Assembly (NCBI RefSeq): GCF_902362185.1
Contig: NC_044498.1
Coordinates: 45,456,036 to 45,520,035 of the forward strand
Reading direction: 5' to 3'
DNA length: 64,000 nt
Origin: Chanos chanos
Taxonomy: Eukaryota > Chordata > Actinopteri > Gonorynchiformes > Chanidae
Under the pieces are notes generated by a model. That model did no database searches and had not been told where the DNA came from. It saw only the letters and a program-made list of their open reading frames with translations. This document shows positions 36,791-48,612 of this stretch, in pieces (position 1 is the first letter of the stretch; each line of letters starts with the position of its first letter). Position numbers and translations under genes: made by a program.

Positions 36791-38235
36791 ATGCGTTAAA
36801 TTTACAAATGAAAGGTCAATGTGGGAGACTGCTAATTTAAGTAAAATGCCTATTTCTTGGGTAGGGTGTTTGTGAACGTACACTGGAGTGTATCTTAATG
36901 ACAGTTATAGAATACATAAAAAGATGAAATGAAGGGGTGAAGAGCTACAGCGTATTTAAAAAGAAAGAAATAACTGAATCTGTGCTCGTCGTCATGTTTT
37001 TAAAATTCCTATGGTAGTGTTGTTCCCGGTGCTGATCTGAACCCAAATCTGAAGGGCATGACTGTAGTACGAGATTTCCTCGACGTAATTCTTCTCGTGT
37101 GGTCACAAGGGTTACTGAACTGGTACGGAGGAAGTATTTGACAGAGACAAACTTATCAAATGCTCGGAGTAGGTTTGACATAATTAGCATCTGTGTTTAT
37201 TGAAATCATGAAACACTATAAATATATATCTGGGTGTAACACCAATATTCAGACCAACTCAGCTGAAAGCAGAAGTGCATTTGAGGAACAAGGGTTTATT
37301 TTCTGATACTGCAGTTATTGTCACTAAATTTATCCGAAAGTGCAAGGTGTGCATACCTGATTCCTTACACGGCCCTTGTCATGTCACATCACATCACCCC
37401 AATGTAACAGAACTGATTAGGGGCAATGTGAGCCTTCACTGAGAGTGGTGTAAGAATTGACAAGTTGTAATATGAGGTTGGACGCAGGTTTTAACTTCTG
37501 AAATGTCCTCAAATTTACACCATATCTGCTGTTGAAATTCAGTGTTACGCTGATTTTGTTAGATCTTCTAAGGGAAAGCGGCTGATGGTCAACCCATCAT
37601 GTAACGAAAGATGCGACTGCATTCTAACGCAATGAATGACTAAGGGGGTTTGATAAAAACATTTATTACATTCGGCTACACCCATGGTACAACGTTCATT
37701 TTGAACCAACTTCACATTGACTAATAAAACAGAGAACAAGGTGCAAAAGTTCTGGTGGGTAAAAGAACGAGTCCCCCCCCCCCCTTACTAGACCCGATTA
37801 AGACTTATAATTATCAGAATGCTCTTACTTGATAACAACTTAAAAGTATCCTGATGAAAAGCAGGCATTCACAGAAAGAATACATTTAACCTTTGATGAT
37901 GAGGACTAAAATGAGCAGACTTGCGGTACATTCCAGTTTAATTGACAACTTAATTGCATTGAACACAGTGATAATATTGCTTTTTAAATGAAACACTGAA
38001 GATTGTTCCAGTAAAATGTAAAGTATCCGTAATTCAGAGAATGAGACAATGTATATCAAAAGCCATGGTTTATGCTCTATCCATCTTTGTATTTTTAGAT
38101 GTTTATCATTACTGTGATTAAGGTAACAGACAGCACGTGTATGGGTTAATGACATGAGAAAATATGATCTCTGCCCCCCCCCCCCCCGGGTGGCATTAAG
38201 GTCAATGCCTTGTCCTCTATGTTGTGTATGGACTT
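36791..38235. other. ttc31 downstream region
   Basis: No gene recognised. A minus-strand AATAAA can be read at 37662-37667 (TTTATT on +) and could end ttc31. Short poly(C) runs lie at about 37774 and 38174. Confidence 0.4.
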
Positions 38236-39247
38236 CTAAGCGAATCTCTTTTTGGTGACCATGTGATCCGTTGCACTCGTCTTAGGCTTGGCTTGATCGA
38301 TACCCTTGTTCTCTGGGATGTGTCTGTAGGTGCAGCGATCTCCCTTTACACACCCTGTTGTCCTCCAGAAATGGCACTCGTCCGGCAGCCGTTTACTGAG
38401 AGGCAGAAAGAGAGAGGGACAAAAAAGAGAAAAAAAGAGAAAGAGGAAGCGAGACATTTAATGTGCATTCAGTATGTGGAAAAACCTCACGTTTTATTAC
38501 CTCAATGCCTGCGGGAATTACAATGAAATTAAATTACAATTAAACTCAAACTCAAACTCAACGATGGAGCAAATGTCAGAAAGAGGCGCAGTTTAGATAT
38601 TAACACTGCTGATTTTTTTTTTTTTTTTCGTAACATCTGAAATGTTTTTTTTCAAAAACCAAGCTTCAAAATGAAACTACATAGTTTCAATATGCAAAAA
38701 AAAAAAAAAAAAAATTGCTGTTCCACAACGGCACCCGGCTGCGTTAGCCCAGTTTGCATGTGTTCTGCACGGCTCTCAGTAACAGCTGTTCTCCTGTTCG
38801 TAATAAACTTTCCCACTAACGTATGAGTTCCTAGCCTGGTTCAGTCTTCTTTAATGACCACAGGTTGTGTTTCTTGACAAAAAGTTCCTCCCTACATCAA
38901 CGCGATGTGGCACGTATTGGAAAATTTTACTAGCGTCATTTCAACATAATTTTCATAATTTTAAATCTCCCTTTTTTGATTGTGTGTGTGTGTGTGTGTG
39001 AGACTCACTTGTTCTTTGCAGCAGCTGCAGGGTCGGTGCTAGCATTTCTGGACACACCCAAATGAGTGTGTATTCTATCGGGATATCGCACTATAAGAGA
39101 TGTTCCCTCAAAAACAAGACCCTACAATGACAAAAAAAAACAAACAAAAAAACCCCACTAATACACAGAAAAACATACACACAGTGAAAAATTCCACATA
39201 CACGTGAGCACTGGTACGCACACTCGTGCATGTGCACGCACACACAC

Positions 39248-39319
<72 letters not shown>

Positions 39320-42300
39320 TTACATGTATATCCTGAATGGCTTTCTCACAGTGTTCTCTCCTGGTGAAGTTCACAAACGCGCAAAATTTTCCTTGTAAGA
39401 TTTTCACACTGTGGACTGGCCCTGCACTGTAACACACAGACACCATTCATTCAGCATATTGCTATAGGCATTCAGTGTGGTGAATGAGGGCTCTGTTCTG
39501 CGATTCATACTCTTAAGGGTGATGGGTTTTCCCTTCTGAGTCCTTATATGTCGGACTGTAATGAAAAGGAATGACATGAACATTTCTCTTCTGTTATCTA
39601 AACAGAGTTTCCTGAAGAACAGCTAAGAAGGCTCTATCATACATTCTACGGTCAAATACTATTTGAGAGAAGTTGTAAACAGCTTGTTGATTTGATCGGT
39701 GGGGATCTTTTCAGGCTAAAATTAAGAGCAAGTACATCGTTTTGGATTCATAGTGTTACATTAATCCATTGTTGGGAACTGTTCTTCTACGATAATGAGA
39801 ACTTTTATCCTGTGAAGTATCCCAAAACTGAGCTAAAAGCAAGATTTTTTCTTTCTTTCATTTTTTTTCTGGGAGGAGAGGCAACTGCTATACCACAGTA
39901 GTGCCTTTGTTTTAAAGACTGTTTTTTCATACACCACACAGAAGAGTTTGGTCTGTGGAAAAGAGTTCACATTGTTGTTTTGGCGTCACTGACTGAAATG
40001 GATCACAGTAATTATAAAATGACAATGGGCAACAGCTTTAATACAGACACTTCACTATCAGGTACAGTGAGGAGTCTGAAAGCTGAAGTTAGTCACTTGT
40101 GTTTAAGCTGTGTGTGTCTGTATATGAGTTTAGTATTTAACTCTACAGCCACTTTTTAATGAGAATATACTGAGGAGTGACAAAAGTGACTTACCTACTG
40201 AAAAGGTCATGTAACTTAGCCTCCGTTATTCCACTTATTAGTCCACCAACCCAGACCGGAAACAGTTCTCTAGAATACAAACACAATTGTCAGATCCAAC
40301 ACAAATGGAGTGAAAAAGGGGAGAGTTCAGAGATGTAGACATACAGAAAGGCAATCGCAGAAAAGCCATCGGAAGGTATTTTTGAGAGGCTCTTACGGCT
40401 GAGGTGGTCTGGCTTGAGCCAGGACGGGGCTGCTGGCTCTGATGTGATTCTGAGAGACTGCTCTGGAAGGGAGGTGGGCAGGAGACTGAGATCTCCTCTC
40501 CATAGTCACCCAATCCTCTTCGACTCTTTCACCTCTATAATTAGGCGGAGTGCCTAAACTATCTACAAAGAGAAACCGCGGAGGAGTGAGCCGTGCGCGA
40601 GACGTTTACAGCGAGATAGAACATTTTAGCCGACACAAGAAACTTCTCTATACCAAAGCAAAAGGTTAAGGCTGCCCCAGTAACTCTTGTTTCTGAGTGA
40701 CTTTAACCTGAGAACATACTTAAAAGTTTGTTTAATTTGCCACCTGATATAACGGCAAAGCTTTTGACAGTTATGGCTCTAAACCAAACAAAGTGAGAGA
40801 GCTGGAATTCTTACATGCCAGGCCAGAGAGTGCCTCTAAAGCTTTTTCTACTGTCCCATGAATGATGAGAGCATTAGAACTCTGCTCTCTTGAAAAACCC
40901 ATATCCTAATGGAGAAAAAAAAAACCACACACACACACAAACACACACACACAAACACAACACAATGTAAGCACAAGAGCAAGGGAGCAGTCAGGCAAAC
41001 GGATGGTTTTTTTTTTCTTGTTAAGTAACTACAAACCCTTGGTAAAGTGTTGTAAAAAGAAAGAATGGCAAGAAGAGCAGGAATGATTGTTTTTAAAGAA
41101 GTTCTCTTGTAACAGTTTATCTTGTGTTCGGAGTGATGTGAGACAGCCATCAGAAACACAGTACACACACACAGACCTGTGTCTTACCATGAGTTGCATG
41201 ATCTGTACCCTCATCAGTTCCTGGGCTGCGTCTGTACACGTGCTGTCCAACTTCAACACGTCCTTATACGTCTGCGCAGCTTCAAAGTATCGCTAATGAA
41301 GAAGAAGCGAATAACCAGTTTCAGAGTCGGTGAATAATAATAATGATAATCTGACAGCACACACTTAAGACTCAACAATTATGCAACATAAGTCATATCA
41401 TAAAACAGTATGGTAACCGTGAACCGCCTTATCTTGACTAACGGATATGTTTAAGAGCAGGGTCGTTCCATACCAACTCACTCACCTAGGCCCTCCAGTT
41501 CATGTCATGGATTTTCGTGAAAAAATTCATGGGAAAAAAGTCTGTCAAATTCATGGGACCTTGCAAAATCCTATAGCTATACTCCAAATACTTTTATAGT
41601 TATGAATTTTTTGAAGTTTGGCCCTCGGAGCTAAATTTCATCATTTTTTTTGCCATTCTTTGTAAGCCTCACCAATTGCTTATTTTTCCCTAGATTGGGT
41701 TGAAATTTGTACTGAACGTCCACTAAACCCCTAAGGCTAATTTGCAACATGTATTCATGTACATAGTTGTTGCTAAATGTCAGTAATCAAATTTTAAAAA
41801 CACATTACCTGAGTAAAGAATCCTTCATTTTCAAAAATTAATATCTCCACTAGTTTTCACTTTCTTGCAACCAAATTTTGACTCTGTGTAGTATCAATAT
41901 AGTTCTATCATTGGGTTCAGGAAAAATTTCCAAGTTACAGCTTGCGATGGCTTGGTTTGTTGCATACTAGAGCATGAATCCCTTTTTCAAATGTGTGAAA
42001 ATGAAATGTACTTAGTTATACACACTCAATTGCGTTTGAGAAATATAGGCATGGTTTGCTTTGCAAGATAGTTGGCTTGTACCAGCTAAAGTTAGTAGCC
42101 ATTCCTCAATCCGGTTGTTTAGCCTTCTGCCTCGCTAGCTAGTCGCGACTTGTGATAGCATAGCATCCTATTTAATTGTGTTTAATTTAATTTTGGCTTG
42201 TATAATGCCGCTGGAGCTAAGGAACTAAGATTAATTTGCAAGCTGTTACTTGCAAATTACCTGAGCCCAAGGAAAAACAGGCTCAACAGAGATAGAAAGT

Positions 42301-44194
42301 CAGCATAGTACAATTGTCTACCTATGACATAAAATCACTGAATGCAATATTACAGCCAGCGAAAAAATTAGCTATTTTCAAAAAATTATTAAATGATGAA
42401 CCAGCAATATAACATCTTTATATTTCTATATATCTGCAATGAATATTAACACTTTCCCATAAAAAAAAAGTTTCAAGGAAATTAAAATGATCCTTCTTGG
42501 GAAAATATACTGTCAAAATACCTTTAAAAGTCATTTTTTCTGCCCTGAAGCTATATTTAGCAAGATCTGTAGCACTCAATTTTTTCATGCAGGACGAAAT
42601 AACTAGATGTGATGAAACTATTTTAATACTACACAGAATCAAAATTTGGTTGTGAAAACTAGTGGAGATATTCATTTTTGAAAATGAAAGATTCTTCGTT
42701 CAGGTAACATGTTTTTTAAATTTGATTACTGACATTCACAACAACTATTTACATGAATTCATGTTGCAAATTAGCCTTAGGGGTTTAGTGGACGTTCAGT
42801 ACAAATTTCAACCCAATCTAGGGAAAAATAAGCAATTGGTGAAGCTTACAATGAATGGCAAAAAAATGATGAAATTTAGCTCCAAGGGCCAAACTTCAAA
42901 AAATTCATAACTAAAAAAGTATTTGGAGTAGAGCTATAGGATTTAGCAGGATCCCATGATTTTAACAGAAGTTTTCACATGAATTTTTTCAAGAAAATCC
43001 ATGACATGAACTGGAGGGCCTAGGTGAGTTGGTATGGAATGGCCCATCAAACCGTGTGACTCCAATGTCCCCAAAATTATATTTAATTACAATAATAATT
43101 ATAATTATAACAATATAATTATTCACTGCAGCATGATTTTTAATGGGGCAAAAGTCAAAGTATCTTTCTTTTGTTTCCATCAATAGTCTTAACATTCTGA
43201 AAGAATTTGTGCACACTGAGTTTCCAGACAGCGGTTTTGGATCACAACCAAATGAGAAATTCAAACAATATTACTATTTAGAGTACCAAAACAAAACCAC
43301 AAAATTTCAGCAGTGCACCTGTGAGGTTGAGTGCTATTACTTGACCCTGTCCCAATGGGCTTCAGTTACCACCTCTAATCTTTGTACATTTGTTGATGTT
43401 TCCTTAACAACAAGCACCCGAGACTGTGCTTCACTGATATTTTGCCAGGCAGAATGACATTGTTCATTCTATTATGGAGGTTATTTACATTGAATACTGG
43501 GCAGTCATTTGAAAGCAGATCTAATATATGGCACACAGTGGGGGCCTGGAGCAGGTGCGAAACATGCTTTCCCTTATAATAATTAAAAATAAACAGTGAT
43601 TTTTCTTTCATATTTAAACCTTACAGAATGGTTCTTATGACGGTGACATTCAGGCAGACGTACCTTTAGGCCAACAAGTGCTCTTCCTTTCCTATAGAGT
43701 CCTTTAATCCACGTAGGATTCATAGAAAGAGCAATATCAGCATCAGTTAAGGCCTTTTCATATTGCTGCATTTTCTCATAGCAGAAGGAGCGGTTCCCAA
43801 ACAACCTATATATGAATTCACACACATACACACGTTACTGTCACTGATTTAAGAAACATTTGAAGAGTTACACAGATATTGTATAGCAATGAGAAAAGGT
43901 CACACATATTTATGAAGTTTCGGACTGATAAACAACATCAATTATTTATAGTGTAGCTACGTATTGGCAACTATCTTATTTTTGTAAACCCACCAAATTA
44001 TAAAGTTAGATGTGTGCTATTTTGAATTTGAACAAATTTATAAAAAAGTTTAATTAATTTCGGACGGCGATGAAAATATGTAGAATAATTCTTACTTATA
44101 CTCTTTAGGATTGTATTTAATAGCATCTGTAAAAAACTTCACAGCCATTTCCAAATTTCCAACTGCAGCATACTGGTTACCAACAACTGGAAAG

Positions 44195-44235
<41 letters not shown>

Positions 44236-47200
44236 TGCTCACCAACAGTGAATACTTTATAGTTACCATTCATCTTAATGTTTCAATACTCAATCACACC
44301 CACCTGCCAGCTCCACACTCTTAGTGAGAAAGTCATGTTTTGTTTCCTGTGTTTCCTGCTGTTCTTCATTAATATTCTGTCATAAAACAGTGAACAATAC
44401 ACACACACACTCTTTATTCTTCCATATCCAAAGAGTCACATCATTCAGAGAACCAACATCTTCTACTTTGTTGTACAGTATATGTGATATCAGGACATCT
44501 CATCACTTTAGAAATAACAACAGTATTTAAAAGTAACATTTTCTTTTGGCTTGAAAGTTATGAATACTGTGGTAAAAACCCACTGGAGGTGACCTTTATG
44601 ATTTCCTAATTAAGTGAGGTGTCATAATTAGGACAATCCCCATAGAGTTACGCCCTGTGAGTGTGAACAGCTCTCTTTCCTCATACGGCTCTTGTTTTCT
44701 TTTCTCCAGTGGGAGTATAAAAGGAAGTCTATATATCAAATGGGGGCGACACTGTGACTGTTTTGGTAAGGAAATATTTCTCCAAGGCCCCAGATTATCA
44801 TGGCCTACAGTCTGAATACTGACAGGCAAACAAACATGGAGAGCCCGCAGTATGTAGGTTCCATCTCAAATCACACTCACAGTTGAAAACAAGTCACTAT
44901 TGTGCACATTGTACTGTGACTTGGGTTTAGCATGTTTGCGTAAAACAGGTGTGACATCCTGCAATCATAGCTATAGTTGTCATGCATGTCTCCCTCCTGC
45001 TGGCCTATTAGGAGAAAATAACGCTATACTGTATCACACTCCATTTTTTAAATAACACCTAAGATTATGTTCCCCTTGATACTGGGCTTTCTCTTTATCT
45101 TTTGGATTTCTGCACAGCCATAACCATCTCTTTATGCCATCTCTAGAACACAGCATTAATTTTTTATATTTACGGAGAAGGGTAGTTTGTAAGTGTATCT
45201 TGAGGATTTACCAAAACAATCAACACAAATGTATATGTTAAGTTATCCAAGCAGCAAGTTCCATACAAATATTGTCTCTGTTCCTTGAGACCTGGTCTTT
45301 TTTCCCCCTCCAAAACCCTCTATTTCCTCCCCCTCGTCCCCTTTTAAATACTCCTTTATGTTCCTTCTCCCCATTAAAACTCTCTCTCTCACCTGTGTCT
45401 GCAGCTCCGACGCACCCTGTTGCTCCACGACACACTGTTTCCCAGAGTTCTCTTCTTTCTTTGGTTTCCTTTCGCTTTTCGATTTCTTCTCGAGTTTACG
45501 TTTTGCAATGGCCGCTGCATTTGACACAAAGCAGCTGTTCATGTCCAACTCCTGAAACAAAAACACATTACAACACATATACTACACTAAAAATCCCAGG
45601 AGTTCATTTGCTGATGCTTTCCATTGGCAACTGTGCTTTCTACAGCACTGAATACATAAATACATGTAAACCAAACGCATCACCACACACCCACCTCTGG
45701 TTCACAAGTTGAGCTGGACTCATCTTTATCTTCACTGTCACTACTATTACTGTTATCGTCTGCTGCAGGGTTCTTTGATGAGTCAGGATCAGGGGGAACA
45801 ACTACACTTTTACTTTTTTCATCTATATTGTCACTTTTTTTATCAGTGGGTTTCGGCTTCTCCGAATCCAGATCAGCCTGTACAACAAAACACAGAAAAA
45901 AAAGAAAAATTCAGCGTTCAACACTGACATCAAAACAATTACTGAGCAACAATGTCTACAAACATGAATTCAAACTTTTTCACCTGATTATCTTTACTTT
46001 GTATTGCATCCTCCTTTTCCATCTTCTCCAGACGGCGTCTTTCTCTCTGTCTCTGAGAAAAGAAGGAAGCTCTTCAAATGCTGAACGAAAGATGAGTATG
46101 AAATATATATTTTTAAGACTTGACTCTAAGTTACTCTGATAACAGATGTTTCCTGAGCGCACTTACCATTTTCTTCTGTTTTTTCTTTTCTGCTTTTTTC
46201 TTAAGTCTTTCTTCCTCATCTAAAAGTTCTTTAGCTTTTCTCTCTCTCTCCTCTTTCTCCTGAAATATCAAAGTCTGATTTAAAAAAAACAATGTATTCT
46301 GCACATTGGAAAGCAGCACTGGAAGTTGATGTGGCAGAAGATATTGCAAATGAACATGTACTATTCTGACCTCAGCTGAGAGGTGGTTTGATCTTCTGGC
46401 GGTGAGAGCTGACTGCGGTTTTCGTGAGCCTTTGTCCAGGAATTTGTTAGGGAAACCACAGTATTTCTTATCGCTTTGTACATCAAGATCGTCCTCATCC
46501 GATGATTCCACATATTCCTGAAAATCGGTTGGAAAGCCATCTAGACCAGAGACACAAATAGAGAAACAATGGTCCAAATTGAAAGCTATGTTAACCCAAC
46601 AGCTTTCATAATCCTACATATATCTAACGTGTTTATCCGAATAATCCAAAAAAATGTCTGTCTTCATGCCATACAAGTTCTTAAAAGTTCTACTGCTACA
46701 AGTGGGCGGTGAAGAGAACACATAAATTACATTTTAAACCATTTATAAACTGAATAAAAGACAAATGACTTATAAAGCCAAGGGTTAGATGCATTTCCCA
46801 AATACCAAGCTTTTGGCAAATCCCAATTTAATTAATTTACAAAAGATTAGCATATGATCGCTGACCTTATTATTCAGGTAACAGTAATGGAAAATAAAAT
46901 GTTAAAATAAAACTTGTCATACATTTAAAAGTACAGACTAAGTTGGAAGTTTAGTAAATGAACAAATAACAAATATGCCTAAACCTATGACTTGGTGTTG
47001 CTTATAAGACAATGTGAACATAAGCAGCTCCTAATGACGTCCGTAATTATCAGTCTAAAGTCCAAGAGCCGGTTTCACATGTCTCAGCTTTTGGGGCACT
47101 GAGAATACAAAACGCACGCAGGCAGCTCCTCTGGCCAGTTGTCAGTTGGTTAGACACCTAAACTACAGGATGAATATTAAACATCAATGGTTAGACATCT

Positions 47201-47534
47201 AGCTCTTACCACCAAATCCATAACTTAGTGAGTCTAACATCCTGCCAAATCTGATCACGTCCACCACGGCATCCTGTGAAATAGAACAACAAACATCAAC
47301 AACCTCATACGCCAGATGACAGTGGCTAAAACTTGAGTTCGTTCTTTGGGGTCGACTTAAAGACAAATCCTCTATAACACACAGTTATGTAATTCTGGAG
47401 CTTTTGGCATTAAACTATACGAATGTGACAATACAGAATTATATAAGGAATATCAGCTTTTTTTTTTTTAATTAGTAAATAATGTAAATAATGTTACTCA
47501 CATGCGCATGCAATAAAGGTACGTTTCCGGGCAT
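38236..47534 (-). CDS. ttc31: Tetratricopeptide repeat protein 31 (TPR, RRM and CCCH domains)
   Basis: Seventeen coding exons (minus): 47534-47502, 47273-47210, 46540-46371, 46259-46167, 46052-45984, 45877-45695, 45551-45393, 44376-44304, 44186-44096, 43805-43664, 41292-41188, 40905-40815, 40562-40397, 40269-40195, 39426-39324, 39121-39009 and 38395-38236. All phases agree: 629 aa. Order: KYCGFPNKFL; a K/E-rich helix LLDEEERLKKKAEKKKQKK near residue 110; TPRs at about 260-395 (LFGNRSFCYEKMQQYEKAL, then NPTWIKGLYRKGRALVGLK); an RRM at about 480-555 with FPVWVGGL and KFCAFVNF as RNP2/RNP1; and a C-terminal CCCH finger, C-x7-C-x5-C-x3-H (CHFWRTTGC, then GDRCTYRH). Human TTC31 shares the charged helix and TPRs (LFGNRSFCHERL). 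Role unproven; the domains suggest an RNA-binding adaptor. The start ATG opens an 11-codon exon. Confidence 0.9.
39237..39316. repeat. (CA)n microsatellite right behind a ttc31 donor
   Basis: About 75 bp of CA (TG on the coding strand). It begins about 8-10 nt after the GTAAGTG donor of the RRM exon that ends at 39324. Confidence 0.96.
41460..43045. mobile_element. Foldback-type non-autonomous DNA transposon in a ttc31 intron
   Basis: The left arm (about 41460-41917) and the right arm (about 42614-43045) are inverted copies of each other over roughly 430-450 bp with few differences. The outer ends read GGG(T/C)C(G/A)TTCCATACCAACTC on each arm, so the termini are well defined. The roughly 700 bp between the arms has no ORF. 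I could not find a convincing target-site duplication (left flank TTAAGAGCA, right flank ATCAAACC). The superfamily is not recognised. Confidence 0.85.
44193..44232. repeat. Poly(A) tract, about 35-40 bp
   Basis: A nearly pure A run directly upstream (on the minus strand) of the acceptor at 44187, where it acts as the polypyrimidine tract of a ttc31 exon. Confidence 0.95.
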
Positions 47535-47937
47535 GCGGAAGTAGTCTGTAAAGACACGCAACAAAAACAGAATTTGACATTTTGTACATTAAACTGAATT
47601 CTAAAACGATACGTTAAGTTTTTTCCGCGACTTTAAACTTTTTTCAAATGTCAAGTTAATAAAACGTACTTCTCCTCGTACTTCTTTTCTCGCTCAAGCT
47701 AATAAACTTCATCAACTTGTAAATATTCTGGAAAAACTGAGTGTAATTAAGAAGCGAACTATAAATCCCAGAGAAGATTACATTACCGTCGAAAAATTAA
47801 GGAACACCAAGTGAACCTCAAAACTATTCATCTGAGAGACCAGTTGTTCAAAACTTCTCAGTGACACTTCATGCGTTCATATTAGCTCTGCCTAAGTTAG
47901 CAGCTGTTTGTATTAGCCACTAAAATAATAGACTTAC

Positions 47938-48050
47938 CTTGTGGCCAGAGGTTCCTTTTTGTCATTATTGCGTTCTATTTATATGATTCTTGTTACTGTC
48001 AATTCCACATGAAACAACGTTTAGTAGGATATGTATTTTTTTTTTTTAAT
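47938..48050 (-). other. ttc31: Probable 5' noncoding exon of ttc31
   Basis: The minus strand shows a consensus donor AAG/GTAAGTC at 47938/47937. The first coding exon has its own acceptor (TTTACAG, ending at 47546) with 11 nt of leader before the ATG, so an upstream leader exon is needed. The 5' boundary given is a guess. Confidence 0.5.
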
Positions 48051-48612
48051 GTTCTCATAGCTCTCGGAGTTCACGCACACGTACTCCTAGCCATCCCTCT
48101 CACCTTTGAACATTGCCAACAGTTACACGCATGCGCTCCCCCCTCCCAGCACGAGTGGCTGTCCTCTTGAATATTTATTTAATCCAAATTTGAAATGAAA
48201 AAGTAGAGATGTTGGTCTTAGAGAGCTTTGATAATCTTTGGGTTCTATCTTTGACTCTGGAGTGTATGATGTCCGATGGCATTTTGTAAGGGAAAAGACA
48301 TTAAATTGAACGGTTCATGTAAAATGCAAAGAGAGAGTTTTTTTCTTTTTCTTTTTTTCTTTTTTTAGGTGACCCAAAAGAACCAAAAATGAATATTTCG
48401 GCAAGGCAAGTATAAACAAATGCAGGCACATTAGCTTTGCACAGTTCATGGGCCCATTCCAAACCTGCAGGTGTCACTGTGAAATAGTGAAGCAGTTACA
48501 TTTTCGAATCTCCCGCGCAAGTTTCCGGGCTTCACTTGCTTGCTTGGCAACCTTGCTTGGATACGAACAGTTACCGAAAGGCGCAAGCGCTCGACGGTTA
48601 CTTACTAGCAAG
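48051..48612. promoter_or_regulatory. Shared divergent promoter region of ttc31 and alms1
   Basis: The two genes are head-to-head: the ttc31 leader donor is at 47938 (-) and the alms1 ATG at 48613 (+). An NRF1-like palindrome CGCATGCGC lies at 48128-48136, next to a C-rich stretch. No TATA box is obvious. NRF1 palindromes are frequent in bidirectional housekeeping promoters. The alms1 start site should lie in the last 150 bp. Confidence 0.5.

Noticed and set aside
37000-37190. Third immunoglobulin-like exon (minus ORF with EELRRGNLVL)
   Set aside because: No Ig framework (no W..R, no cysteine pair), so I do not assign it to the V-set relics.
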